Shown here: positions 28,664-38,034 of the stretch, piece by piece
Layout: each line of letters opens with the position of its first letter
Position numbering within the stretch: the first letter of the stretch is position 1
Assembly (NCBI GenBank): GCA_021780905.1
Contig: JAJXXW010000050.1
Coordinates: forward strand, 1 to 64,000
Length of the DNA stretch: 64,000 nucleotides
Source of the DNA: a bacterium
GTDB taxonomy: Bacteria > Verrucomicrobiota > Verrucomicrobiia > Limisphaerales > UBA11358
Direction: 5' to 3'
Notes under the pieces: model-generated
Databases searched by the model: none
The model's input: the letters and a program-made list of their open reading frames with translations, nothing else
What the model was told of the DNA's origin: nothing
Translations under genes and position numbers: made by a program

Positions 28664-31150
28664 TCAGTGGATGGTGAGCGAATAATTCAGATTGATGACC
28701 TGATTGGCCGAATCGGTCAGTTGGATGGTGAAATAGTAAGTGCCCGGCGCGGCGGCGGGCGTTCCCGACAAGATCTGTGTGGCTCCGTTGAAGGACAATC
28801 CCGTCCCGGCCAGCCCGCCGTTGGCGACCCAGGACTGGTAGGGCAACTGTCCGCCGGTGGCGGTGAACTTCAACCCGGCGCCCCCGTTGTAAGGCGCGCC
28901 ATTCGTGCCGTCCGGCAAGTTCGGCGGTGCCGGCGTGGCTTGCACGATCATCTGATTCATCAACGTGGCGATGCTGGCCGTGCTGGGATAAACCACCGGA
29001 TAATTGGTGGAGCCGTCATACGAGCCAAACGCATTCACCTGCGACTGCTGGTCCTGGCCGAGCACAAAATTGTTGGTGGGCAGGCCGAGGGCATTCAGGC
29101 TGCCGTTGACGAATAAATTGTTCAGCCCTTCATTGAAAACAATCGTGGTGCCGGGAATGATCGCGCCCGGTCCGGCCAGTTGTGTGAAAATTGCGCTCTG
29201 GTCAAAGTTGGGCGTGGACACCGTGTAGGCCGGACCGTAGGGCTTGGCGGGAGGATTGGGCACCACCAAGTCCTGCGCCTGGATCAGGATGTCCGGCGCC
29301 GTCACCACGCGCTCATAATTTTCCAGCACCGGCTGGTTGTTGGAGATCACCGTCATGGAGTAATAGTTGGTCAACGGCAACTGGTCAATCACCTGCCCCA
29401 GCAGCGAGTCATAGTTGACCCGGATAAATTCCACCCGGCCCAGGCCGCGCCGCAAGGCGGGCGCCGCCGCCACCGTGGAACAATTGATGGCCTGTGCGAG
29501 ATAGGTGTGGTTGGTAAAGTAATATACAATGCTCTGTGACCCGACATACGTGTTGGTCGAGGTGCCGTTGGTGCTGCTCGTCGAGAACGTGTTGGTGACC
29601 AGCGTGACGAGATTGGTGACGGCCACCACGCTCCAGGCCGGCGTGTCATTTAGGATTTTCCAACCGCATTGGCCGGGCGGCAGCACGAAGTATTCACCCG
29701 AAGGCTGGTTGGTCAACACGATGGTCTGGTAGGTCGTGTTCGTGATCGGCGGCGAGCCATAAGGCGCGCCAATCAGCGGCGCGACCTGCACCGTCTGGAC
29801 GGTGAAGACCGTATTGGATGAATAGTTGAGCACGACATTGGTGCCGGTGAGAACGATGCCGGGAAAATGGGCGAGGTTGCCGTTGGTGATCACATTGGCA
29901 AACGCGTCCTGATAAACCGGTTGAAACGCCGTGCCGATAATGTTCGAATAGACGACCACATTCAACGTGTCATACGTCGCGCCAGTGAGATTGGTGACAT
30001 AGGAACCGATGTTCCAATTGGTGACGAGGCCATAGTTGGTCACGCAATTCGCCACGACCACATCAGGGAACAGGCCGGAAAGCGTCGCCGGGGCGTTGGT
30101 TTGGGCGGTTATCAACAGCGAATACAAGTTGGAAGTGGTCAATTGAATGACCGGTCCCAGATTGGAGACCACCAGTTGGCCGCCGCTGGGGGCGGTGGCC
30201 TCCCAGTTGATCGTATTGGTGCTTAACAAATTTTTAAAGCCCGCCGCATCATCCCGCGTCAATCCCCGATAAAACCAGCCAGTTTGCTGCAAGCTTCCTT
30301 GGTCCGGGAAGCTTTCGTATAGTCCGCCGCTGGCCACCGCCGAACTCTCGCTGCCAAAGGGGTCGGCAGGGGAAGGCTCGGTGATGGCGCTCCAGGGCAC
30401 GGTGGGATCTTGGCCGCAGTTCTCGTTAATCGAATAGGTGAACAACGAGCCGTTGATGAAGGGCGAGTAGGGATAATTCACCGTCGGGTTGACATCAAAA
30501 TTCCGCTGGACCACCAGATAACCCACGTCGCCGGGACAGGTGGGTTTTGGAGCGTTGAACATATTCGGCACGCGATCATGCAGGGTCCAGACATACCGGT
30601 CGGGATTGGCCAGGCCCAATTGCAACACCATCAAGTGCAGCACCGTGGATCTGAGATCCCAAAGCCCCAGCGCCCGGGCGGTGTAATTGATCTGCCGCGC
30701 CTCCAGCGGAAACTCCGTCAGATTGGCGCTGTAATTGTCCAACCCCAGGCCGGCGCCGATGGTGAGCGGCACCCCGCCCGACAGCCCGTTGTAATTCATG
30801 GTGACGCCGTTGGTGGGGCTGAACAAAAACACCGGCGTGTTGGTCTGTCCGCACATGACCCCGTTCAACAGGCCGAAGGCCAGGTCCACGTTGGACATTC
30901 CGTAAGCGCCGTAGTAAGTGGCAAAGGACGCATCGCTGGCATAATAAAAGACCTGCACCACCGGGCGGTATTCCTCATAGAAGTTTTTTGGTGCGACCGG
31001 ATCATCCCAGCCGTAGCCAATGGCGGGGACCTGCCAGGCGTCATCCTTGTTTCCAATCGCGCCTTCCCAACTGTAGCCCCACGCCGTTGGCACGCCGGCG
31101 ACAAGCAGCGCCACGCACCCGAATCGTTTGATTGTTTGCAGTAAGTTCAT
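28664..31150 (-). CDS. secreted protein with C-terminal Ig-like (He_PIG) domain
   Basis: 828 residues from the ATG at 31150; an earlier start at 31183 overlaps the upstream gene. A signal peptide (MNLLQTIKRFGCVALLVAGVP) leads into YSWEGAIGNKDDAWQVPAIGYGW. The first ~300 residues hold conserved-looking Trp/Tyr-rich blocks and several cysteines but no known motif. The segment LHLMVLQLGLANPD sits where a matrixin-type HExxH helix might lie, but the metal ligands are not there. The C-terminal ~90 residues (GGQLPYQSWVANGGLAGTGLSF, LSGTPAAAPGTYYFTIQ) are a putative Ig domain. Function unknown. Confidence 0.75.
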   Translation of the reverse strand: MNLLQTIKRFGCVALLVAGVPTAWGYSWEGAIGNKDDAWQVPAIGYGWDDPVAPKNFYEEYRPVVQVFYYASDASFATYYGAYGMSNVDLAFGLLNGVMCGQTNTPVFLFSPTNGVTMNYNGLSGGVPLTIGAGLGLDNYSANLTEFPLEARQINYTARALGLWDLRSTVLHLMVLQLGLANPDRYVWTLHDRVPNMFNAPKPTCPGDVGYLVVQRNFDVNPTVNYPYSPFINGSLFTYSINENCGQDPTVPWSAITEPSPADPFGSESSAVASGGLYESFPDQGSLQQTGWFYRGLTRDDAAGFKNLLSTNTINWEATAPSGGQLVVSNLGPVIQLTTSNLYSLLITAQTNAPATLSGLFPDVVVANCVTNYGLVTNWNIGSYVTNLTGATYDTLNVVVYSNIIGTAFQPVYQDAFANVITNGNLAHFPGIVLTGTNVVLNYSSNTVFTVQTVQVAPLIGAPYGSPPITNTTYQTIVLTNQPSGEYFVLPPGQCGWKILNDTPAWSVVAVTNLVTLVTNTFSTSSTNGTSTNTYVGSQSIVYYFTNHTYLAQAINCSTVAAAPALRRGLGRVEFIRVNYDSLLGQVIDQLPLTNYYSMTVISNNQPVLENYERVVTAPDILIQAQDLVVPNPPAKPYGPAYTVSTPNFDQSAIFTQLAGPGAIIPGTTIVFNEGLNNLFVNGSLNALGLPTNNFVLGQDQQSQVNAFGSYDGSTNYPVVYPSTASIATLMNQMIVQATPAPPNLPDGTNGAPYNGGAGLKFTATGGQLPYQSWVANGGLAGTGLSFNGATQILSGTPAAAPGTYYFTIQLTDSANQVINLNYSLTIH

Positions 31151-31179
31151 TTCGTCAATGTGGAAACTGGTTCGTCTCA

Positions 31180-33168
31180 TCATTGCAGCAATTGAATGCG
31201 GTAAAAGCCTGCGGCATCGCCGCCGACATCAATGGAGTCGGTGTAGCCGGCCGCGAACCGTGGCGGGCCCAGATTGCTCCAGGCTGCGGTGAAACTCGAC
31301 TTCACCTGCACCTGATACGTGTGGCCCGGCTGCGTGCTCCAGCTTAAAAACAGGCCCTGGGCGGTTGGGGTGAGGACTTGTTTCAGCCAGGTGGCCGAAT
31401 TGCCCGGATCGCCGCCCGTCAAAAAGACCTGTAGCAGCGTGGGCCCGCCGGCCGCCAGCGGCGCGTTCACGTTGGCCGGCCAGTCGGCAAAATTCAAACC
31501 ATAGTATTGTTCCATCCACTCAAACGGAATGCCGTAATAATTAAGCCCGCTCCACGTCGTCCCGGAAGCGGAGGCGGACAACGGTGATTGGCGTCCGCCG
31601 GCAATCGTATAGGCCACCTGGAACGAGTGCGTGCTGGTGGTGGTCAGGCCGTTGGCGGCGGTCATCGTCCACTGGTTGCTCGTCACCGTCGCCATCGGCG
31701 CATTGGTCACGCCGTCCACATAGACCTGGAAGCCGGAAACCGCCAGGCCCGGCAGCGTGGCCCAGGACACCTGCAATTGCGGCTGATACTTGTTGGAGAC
31801 GATCGTGAACGGTGCCCAGACGAACGGCGCGTCCAGCGGCGGCAGGTTCGAGGACAGAATGGAGTTGATATAACGCTGGGCAAACAAATCAAAGGTGAAT
31901 GGAAAACCGGTGAAGCCCGTCCACAGCGCCAGAAACTGGCCCGTGCCATCCGAGGCCACCGTCGGCTGCATCTGCTGGCTGACCGTGGTGGTGTTGACGC
32001 GGAATTCATTGCCGACCGACGCGCCGTTGCCTGACAAAATCCGGCCGAACACGCCCTCGCGCGAGCCGTCCTGGGCCAGACTCGTCCACACCAGCATGTA
32101 ATCCGTGCCAATGGCACTGACGCGCGGCGCGTATTGGTCGCCATAAAGAAAGGCATTGACACGCGTCACGGTGCCGCCGGCGACCGGACTGGTGCCGGTG
32201 AACAATCGTTCGTAAATGTCCCAGCCGTTGGTCGGATTGGTCAAATCCCGCGCACACCAGGCCAGCATGAACCCGCCGTCCGCGCCGGCGGCCACGGCGG
32301 GCGCCGCGACGGGATTGGCATCCGTGTTGACGATAAACTCACCGGACGCGGCGACGCCATTGCCGCCATAAAGACGCGCATAGACATCCACGCGCGGCAG
32401 GCCAATCTGGCTGGAAGGCGTGCCATTGACGTTGTCCACGCCGGCCAAGCTGAAATTGGTCTGCTGCAGTTCCGAAACCCAGGCCACCACGAAGCCGCCA
32501 TTTTGCAGGGCGGCCACCGCCGGATTGCGCTGGTTGTAGGCGGTGAACTGATTGATCAGAAAATTGGTGCCGAGCGGCTGACCCGTCGGCGATAACATCT
32601 GGCCATAGACATCCTGCATGGAATTGGAGCCGGCCTGATTGAAGCTGCTCCACACGACCACGACGTTGCTGTTGTTCAGCACGGACACGGCGGGGCGAAT
32701 CTGGTAATAATTCGCCGGCGCGCTCACGACCACGTCGGTGGTGGTGAGCCAGGTGTAGGTCGGGGACAAAAACCGGGCGTAAATGTGCTGAAACCCCTGC
32801 GCGCCGCCCTGCCAGACAAACACCGCACCGCCATTTTTGAGCAGGGCCACGCGCGCGTTTTCCTGGTCATTCGTGCCCTGAACATTCACCCGTTGATGCG
32901 ACCAGGTCAGATCCGCGGAGAGGGCCGGATTCAGATGCGTCGCGCTAATGCCCTCGCCGCTGCCGTCGGTGGCGTTGTCCTGCCAGACCATGAAACCGCC
33001 GTTGGCCGCCAGCGCGGCGTCGGGAAAAACCTGGTCGCCGGGCAGCGAACCGACGATGGCGTATTCCGTCCCGTTGGTGGTGTAATTGTTGGTCTGGGCG
33101 CTGGCCAGGCCCGAAACCGCCCAGATGAAGAGGGCGACGGTGAAAATCAGGCTCAAACGGATGGGCAT
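31180..33168 (-). CDS. secreted repeat protein, likely beta-propeller
   Basis: 662 residues from the ATG at 33168, giving a signal peptide (MPIRLSLIFTVALFIWAVSGLASAQ). Residues about 35-430 are repeats of the form P.VAALQNGGFVVAW followed by DVYARLY..G and GEFIVN, a pattern typical of bacterial secreted beta-propeller-like repeats. A fibronectin-type segment follows (QLQVSWATLPGLAVSGFQVYVDG). The C-terminus (PGHTYQVQVKSSFTAAWSNLG, then GFYRIQLLQ) is the FYR tail. Function is unknown; adhesion or matrix binding is an inference. It is the first gene of the secreted-protein run, 119 bases after the exonuclease gene. Confidence 0.75.
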   Translation of the reverse strand: MPIRLSLIFTVALFIWAVSGLASAQTNNYTTNGTEYAIVGSLPGDQVFPDAALAANGGFMVWQDNATDGSGEGISATHLNPALSADLTWSHQRVNVQGTNDQENARVALLKNGGAVFVWQGGAQGFQHIYARFLSPTYTWLTTTDVVVSAPANYYQIRPAVSVLNNSNVVVVWSSFNQAGSNSMQDVYGQMLSPTGQPLGTNFLINQFTAYNQRNPAVAALQNGGFVVAWVSELQQTNFSLAGVDNVNGTPSSQIGLPRVDVYARLYGGNGVAASGEFIVNTDANPVAAPAVAAGADGGFMLAWCARDLTNPTNGWDIYERLFTGTSPVAGGTVTRVNAFLYGDQYAPRVSAIGTDYMLVWTSLAQDGSREGVFGRILSGNGASVGNEFRVNTTTVSQQMQPTVASDGTGQFLALWTGFTGFPFTFDLFAQRYINSILSSNLPPLDAPFVWAPFTIVSNKYQPQLQVSWATLPGLAVSGFQVYVDGVTNAPMATVTSNQWTMTAANGLTTTSTHSFQVAYTIAGGRQSPLSASASGTTWSGLNYYGIPFEWMEQYYGLNFADWPANVNAPLAAGGPTLLQVFLTGGDPGNSATWLKQVLTPTAQGLFLSWSTQPGHTYQVQVKSSFTAAWSNLGPPRFAAGYTDSIDVGGDAAGFYRIQLLQ

Positions 33169-33287
33169 GAAGTGGGTCAGGTTCGGACATGATAATCCAC
33201 CCGGGCGGAATTGTCCAATCTCCGCCGGCACCGGCGGACGACGGGTCGTCCGGGCGAATCGGTTGAAACCGTGTTGCAAATTCATGT

Positions 33288-34166
33288 TCAAATCAGTTCT
33301 GTCTGTTTTCCGCAATCTGCGGCCAGCGCGGCCAGCAGACCTTTGAATCCCCAGCCGGCATACAGCCGGCCCAAGGCCGCCCGATCACCGGACTGGACGG
33401 CCAGTTTTTCCGGCACCCAGTCGCAGGGCACCGCCGGCAGCCGCACCAACTGCTGGTTGCGCACCACCGCCGCTGCCGCCCCGCGCAACGACTGGCGCAG
33501 CTTCTCGGACTTGACTTCGTCCAGCCGCGCCAGCAAATTTTCCACCGAGCCGAATTGGTTCAGCAATTCGGCGGCGGTTTTCGGCCCCACACCCGGCACG
33601 CCGGGGATGTTGTCCACCGCGTCGCCCATCAGCGCCAGCCAGTCGGCCACCTGTTCCGGCGCCACGCCGGTCTTGGCCCGCACCTGCCCAGCGCCCCAGA
33701 TCGTCCCGGTCTTGTCGTTCGGGTTCCACAACCCGATCCGCGCCGAGACCAACTGCATAAAATCCTTGTCGGAACTGGCGATCACCACGTCCCAACCTTC
33801 CGCCGCCGCCCGCCGCGCCAGGCTGGCGATGTAATCGTCCGCCTCGACGCCGTCGGCGCGGTAACTGGCGATTCGCGCCGCCGCCAAAAACTCCCCCAGC
33901 CCGGCCAGTTGCGGCCGCAGGTCCGCCGGCATTTCCGGCCGCTGCGCCTTGTAATCCGGCAACGCCGCCGTCCGCGCCGCGCTCAAGCCGCCATCCCACA
34001 CCACCATCTGATGGCTCGGCACCACCATCTGCCCCATTTTCTCCAGCATCTTCACGAAGCCATAAATGGCGTTCGTCGGCCTCCCGTCGGGCGCCCGCAG
34101 TTCACGGATGGCGTGGAAGGCGCGGTAGGCGTAGGCGTGGCCGTCAACAATCAGCAGCCGGTTCAC
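33288..34166 (-). CDS. 5'-3' exonuclease (PolA N-terminal type)
   Basis: 292 residues matching the stand-alone 5'-3' exonuclease/flap nuclease family. Motifs are LLIVDGHAYAYRAFHAI, DGVEADDYIASLARR, VVIASSDKDFMQLV, WLALMGDAVDNIPGVPGVGPKTA (acidic cluster and helix-hairpin-helix). It degrades RNA primers or flaps in replication and repair. Its ATG overlaps the secretin stop as ATGA, so translation is coupled to a pilus-type operon. That is surprising for a repair nuclease. No polymerase domain follows. Confidence 0.9.
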   Translation of the reverse strand: MNRLLIVDGHAYAYRAFHAIRELRAPDGRPTNAIYGFVKMLEKMGQMVVPSHQMVVWDGGLSAARTAALPDYKAQRPEMPADLRPQLAGLGEFLAAARIASYRADGVEADDYIASLARRAAAEGWDVVIASSDKDFMQLVSARIGLWNPNDKTGTIWGAGQVRAKTGVAPEQVADWLALMGDAVDNIPGVPGVGPKTAAELLNQFGSVENLLARLDEVKSEKLRQSLRGAAAAVVRNQQLVRLPAVPCDWVPEKLAVQSGDRAALGRLYAGWGFKGLLAALAADCGKQTELI

Positions 34167-37100
34167 GGTTTGGCCGGCGGCAGCGAGTGCAGTTCCTGCA
34201 CGGTTTCGGTCGCCTTGCCAGCCCCGGGCGGCTGCGTGGGAATGCCGTTCTGCGCAAACGGCAGGTCGTCATCCGAATGCACCCGGTTGCCCGCCGGATC
34301 CACCACGGTGGCGGTCACAAAAATCATCAGGTTTTTCTTAACCGTCTGCTTGCTGCTGCTCTTGAAAAAGTTGCCAATACCTGGAATATCGCCCACGACC
34401 GGCAACTGGCTTTTCGCAGTGGTGACCTGGGACGAGATCAGGCCGCCGAGCACCACCGTCTGGTTGTCCCACACATTGACAGCGGCGACCACCTGCCGCA
34501 CGGTGAAATCCGGCAAGGCCACGGGGACGGTGGTGCCGTTTTGAACGCCAGCCAGGGAAATCCCCGGGTTGTAGCCGGGAATCGCGCCGGCGGGAATCTG
34601 GTCGTAACCGTTGAAATCCGTCAGCGCGGGAATCAACGCCAGATTAATCGTGTAACCATCCGAAAGAAGGTAGGGCACCACGTCCAAAACCGGCCCGGTT
34701 TCGACGGGCGTGGTTTCCGGCGTGAGCGAGGCCGCGCCAGCCTGGTTGATGACGCCGATGCCGCCGACGCCACCGCCGCCGACGCCGCCGCCGATTGCCC
34801 CGGCACCGCCATTGGCGGTGCCATTGTCAAAATAGAAACCGGTGATGACATTGATGATTTTGGTCGCCCGCATTTGCGTCTGGCGGCCGCTGGTGGTGGT
34901 GGCTTCCGGTTCCGCCAGGTTTTCAAAGCCGTTGCGGGTTTGCAGCATGTGCAGGACGACCTGAAAATTCGGCTGGGTCAGGATGCCGGTGAGGGTGGCC
35001 ACGGACGGGGCGGTGGACCCGCTGTTGAACAGCGACTGGCCGGTGTCCGCGATGGTTTGGGCGGCCGTGGCCCCGGGAAACGCCCCCAGCGGATTGGCGG
35101 CGGACGGCGGCACATTGAGCGAACCCGGATTGCCGCCCTGGCCCACGACCCCGCTATTGCCCAGATTGAACTGGCCCAGATACCAGTCAAAGCCGAGCGC
35201 CCGGTTGTCATCCTGCTCCACTTCGACAAACCGCGACTTGATGTGGATTTGCGGCGAAACTTCGTTCATCGTCTCGATGGCGCGTTCAATCGTATCCAGA
35301 TCCTGTTCGGTGGCCTTGACAAACAGCTTGCCCAGCCGGTCGTTGAAGAAAATGGCCTTGGGGAAATTAAGGTTCAGCCCCAGCGCGTTGAAAAACGCCC
35401 GCGCCTCCTCGCTGGGCGTGGAGGCCGGAGTCACTTGAGTGACAAATTGCAAACCTTCGCCGCTGCCCATGTTACCGCCGTTGGCACCCCCCATGTTACC
35501 GCCGTTGGCACCCCCCATGTTTCCCGTGATGCCCCCAGTGTTGCCAACGCCACCGGTGGGATTTCCGCCACCGTAGCCGCCCTGGCCACCGTAGCCGCCC
35601 CCCATCATGCCGCCCCCCATCATACCGCCATTGCGCAGAGCGCCGCTGCCGGAAAAAGCATTCACGATGCCGACCACGGCCGAACCGCCGCCCTGGCCGC
35701 CCATGCCGCCACCCATGCCGCCGCCTATGCCGCCACCTATGCCGCCGCCTATGCCGCCGCCTATGCCGCCGCCTATGCCGCCGCCGCCGTAGCCGCCGCC
35801 ACCGAAGCCGCCACTCGCTCCACCATTATTGGCTGGGGCACCAAAGGTGGTCGCTGAAACACTTTGCAGACCGGAGTAGAAAGTGTTCGGATCCACCTTG
35901 AAGACCCGGGTGAAAAGCTGGGGCGTTTCGGCGGCCTTGGCGGAAAACACCACGGCAAAATCCTGCACGGTGTATTTGATCGGATGATCGGCCACCAGGG
36001 AGATGGCATCCAGCACATCCGCCACCCGGACATCCATCAGGTTGGGAATTTTGACGATGTAGGAGCCGACATCCGCCGCCTCGCCGCCGCTGGCGGGAGC
36101 CGCCGCCGGAGCCGCCGCCGGCAGGCCGGTGGTCGGATCAATGGTGGGCGCGCCGGCTCCGCCGAGGGCGCCAGTAGCGCCCATGGTGCCGTAGCCGCCG
36201 CCGGCCGCCGTCGGCGCCACAGGTTTGCCAGACAGGTCGGGATTGGGATTGATCAGGAAATTGATGCCCCGGCGTTCGGGATCGCGCAGCTTGCACTGTT
36301 CGGAGAGGTTGCGCAGCACCTCGCTCAACGGCAACCCGTCGTAGGAAACGGAGTCGAGCCGGATGTGATCCAGCTTGGCCATGATGGCCTGCCGACCCGG
36401 CCCGGTGTAAATCAGGGTGTTGGTAGCGTAGGGGTTCGGGCGGGTGGGATCCAGGACTTTGGATGAGGGTAGGATCCATTGCCGCTCCACCTGCTGCATG
36501 CGAATCTGGGTGTCCATCGTGTGCTCGGCCGATTCGCGGGCGATGCGCGACTGCTGGATCAGGTTCATGTAATAGAACGCGGCCTGGTTGTCGGGATTGA
36601 GCGCCAACGCCTGTTTCAACTTGGCCTCGGCCTCGTCAAACTTGCCCATTTCATAAAGCAGTTTGCCGTCCCGCGCGAGCGTGTTGGCGTCAACTTTTTT
36701 CTGCTGAATTTGCGGGATCTCCTCCACCGTGGCGGCGCTGGGAATCTGGCCGCGGAGGGCGGTGATCATCTCGTCGTTTTGTTTTTTGAAGGCCAGCGCC
36801 TGAGCGTTGTTCGGATCCACCCGCAACACCTGAAGCACCTGGGTGGCCGCCTCGCGCAAATCGCCGCGGGCCTGCGCGTCCTGTGCCAGCGCCAGCCGGG
36901 TGACGGACAGCCCGCTGATGGCCTGCGCGGTTTCCTCGTCAACGCCGGAGCCGATCTGCCGGGCGAGATCGCAGGCTTCCTGATACAGTTTGGCGGCGGC
37001 GACAGTTTCATTCGCCGAATTCGCCTTGCGCGCGGCCAAGAGCTTCTGACGCAACACTATGGTATTAGCCTGCCGGAGCACGGCTTCGTTCACGGCTTGG

Positions 37101-37198
37101 TCCACCGCCGGGACGGCGGAAGTGTCCTGGGCGCACAGGGGCGCGGGCAGAGTGAACACGGCGGCGAGGCCGAAGAAAAGAATGGCGGCTTTGGTCAT
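34163..37198 (-). CDS. type IV pilus/type II secretin-like outer-membrane protein (Amuc_1098-like)
   Basis: 1011 residues: signal peptide (MTKAAILFFGLAAVFTLPAPLCAQ), an alpha-helical TPR-like region (about 40-240, with FDEAEAKLKQALALNPDNQAAFY), secretin N-domains with LDHIRLDSVSYDGLPLSEVLRNL, a long glycine-rich linker (about 450-600), then IKSRFVEVEQDDNRALGFDW and a C-terminal secretin domain (PEATTTSGRQTQM, VLDVVPYLLSDGYTINL, VVLGGLIS, VPVVGDIPGIGNFF-like end). It should form the outer-membrane channel of a pilus-like or secretion system. It is the fourth gene after the PilM/N-like, Amuc_1100-like and Amuc_1099-like genes. Confidence 0.85.
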   Translation of the reverse strand: MTKAAILFFGLAAVFTLPAPLCAQDTSAVPAVDQAVNEAVLRQANTIVLRQKLLAARKANSANETVAAAKLYQEACDLARQIGSGVDEETAQAISGLSVTRLALAQDAQARGDLREAATQVLQVLRVDPNNAQALAFKKQNDEMITALRGQIPSAATVEEIPQIQQKKVDANTLARDGKLLYEMGKFDEAEAKLKQALALNPDNQAAFYYMNLIQQSRIARESAEHTMDTQIRMQQVERQWILPSSKVLDPTRPNPYATNTLIYTGPGRQAIMAKLDHIRLDSVSYDGLPLSEVLRNLSEQCKLRDPERRGINFLINPNPDLSGKPVAPTAAGGGYGTMGATGALGGAGAPTIDPTTGLPAAAPAAAPASGGEAADVGSYIVKIPNLMDVRVADVLDAISLVADHPIKYTVQDFAVVFSAKAAETPQLFTRVFKVDPNTFYSGLQSVSATTFGAPANNGGASGGFGGGGYGGGGIGGGIGGGIGGGIGGGIGGGMGGGMGGQGGGSAVVGIVNAFSGSGALRNGGMMGGGMMGGGYGGQGGYGGGNPTGGVGNTGGITGNMGGANGGNMGGANGGNMGSGEGLQFVTQVTPASTPSEEARAFFNALGLNLNFPKAIFFNDRLGKLFVKATEQDLDTIERAIETMNEVSPQIHIKSRFVEVEQDDNRALGFDWYLGQFNLGNSGVVGQGGNPGSLNVPPSAANPLGAFPGATAAQTIADTGQSLFNSGSTAPSVATLTGILTQPNFQVVLHMLQTRNGFENLAEPEATTTSGRQTQMRATKIINVITGFYFDNGTANGGAGAIGGGVGGGGVGGIGVINQAGAASLTPETTPVETGPVLDVVPYLLSDGYTINLALIPALTDFNGYDQIPAGAIPGYNPGISLAGVQNGTTVPVALPDFTVRQVVAAVNVWDNQTVVLGGLISSQVTTAKSQLPVVGDIPGIGNFFKSSSKQTVKKNLMIFVTATVVDPAGNRVHSDDDLPFAQNGIPTQPPGAGKATETVQELHSLPPAKP
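35690..35800. repeat. tandem repeat encoding (GGIGG)n in secretin
   Basis: About nine near-identical units of 12 bases (ATGCCGCCGCCT and variants) encode a GGGIGGGIGGGM run in the secretin linker. Two further short tandem blocks at 35468-35515 encode repeated GGNMGGAN. Such units are prone to slippage, so length may vary between strains. Confidence 0.8.
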
Positions 37199-37250
37199 GA
37201 GGATGGAGGGTTTGTCGGTATGGCTCGGTTCAATGTGTGATTCTTATCAG

Positions 37251-38033
37251 TCAGGGCGCAAAAGGCAAAGCAGTTTTTTTCTGGTTGGACTGGTCTTCCA
37301 GCACCAATCCGTTCGGGCCGATGTCCACCACCACGTAATCCGTGCCGCCAATGGTCAGCTTGGAGTTGAGGCGGCAGCCGTGAAAAACTTTTTTTTCCGG
37401 ATCGTAACGAACGTCCGCCATGTAGGCGTCCACACGCCGGAACGGCTGGGTGCGCGTCACCTTGGCGGATTCGCCGGTGTCCGCCAGCTTGAGCACCAGA
37501 TCGTCGGGATTATCCGGCGGGCCGTCCACCCGGGCGAGTTCAAACGTGTCATTCTTGTCGCCAAGCGAGACGTAACGCTGCTGTTTGCGCCGCCGAGCGG
37601 CCGACGGGGCGGCCTGCCGTTCCACGCCGATGACGTAGCGGGCGCCCAGTTCATTGATGGAGACCGATTCCAGGGTAAGCACCAGATACAGCGGCGTGAG
37701 GTTGGTCACCACGGCCAGTTGCGGGCCGAGGTTCGCCTTGCGGACCATCTGGCCGTCCGCCGTTTTCTGCCAGTCGTCGGGGTTGAATATTTTATTGCCC
37801 GACTCAAAATCCAGCAGCATCGGCGACGCAACCCGTTTCATGATCGCGGCATTGGTGCTGAGATCCAATTCCGGCAGGGGTTTGGCCGGCGGATTGATCA
37901 GGCCATTGCGCGTCGCCTCCATCGCCTCGTTGTCTGCCGCGATGTAGAAGAGCATGAACACCAGCACGCCGATGAGTCCCGCCAGCACGATGCCCAGCAA
38001 AATCTTTTCGTAATGTTTTTTGAGAAATGGCAT
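37251..38033 (-). CDS. pilus-like system inner-membrane protein (Amuc_1099-like)
   Basis: 260 residues with a short cytoplasmic start (MPFLKKHYEKI), one membrane helix (about 11-31) and a periplasmic domain. The end resembles a PilP/GspC-type small beta domain (LTIGGTDYVVVDIGPNGLVLEDQ). Its position between the Amuc_1100-like and secretin genes matches Amuc_1099 in Akkermansia. It probably links inner-membrane parts to the secretin. The name rests mainly on gene order and topology. Confidence 0.65.
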   Translation of the reverse strand: MPFLKKHYEKILLGIVLAGLIGVLVFMLFYIAADNEAMEATRNGLINPPAKPLPELDLSTNAAIMKRVASPMLLDFESGNKIFNPDDWQKTADGQMVRKANLGPQLAVVTNLTPLYLVLTLESVSINELGARYVIGVERQAAPSAARRRKQQRYVSLGDKNDTFELARVDGPPDNPDDLVLKLADTGESAKVTRTQPFRRVDAYMADVRYDPEKKVFHGCRLNSKLTIGGTDYVVVDIGPNGLVLEDQSNQKKTALPFAP

Positions 38034-38034
38034 T

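Noticed and set aside
28664..31150. Metalloprotease call for the 828-residue secreted protein
   Set aside because: The helix LHLMVLQLGLANPD sits in a plausible place, but the HExxH ligands are absent.
35690..35800. CRISPR-like tandem repeats
   Set aside because: Units are 12 bases without spacers and encode the glycine linker of the secretin.
34187..35857. 556-residue plus-strand open frame ending in an Ala-rich run
   Set aside because: Antisense of the secretin; the Ala/Tyr-rich end is just the complement of the glycine-repeat tract.
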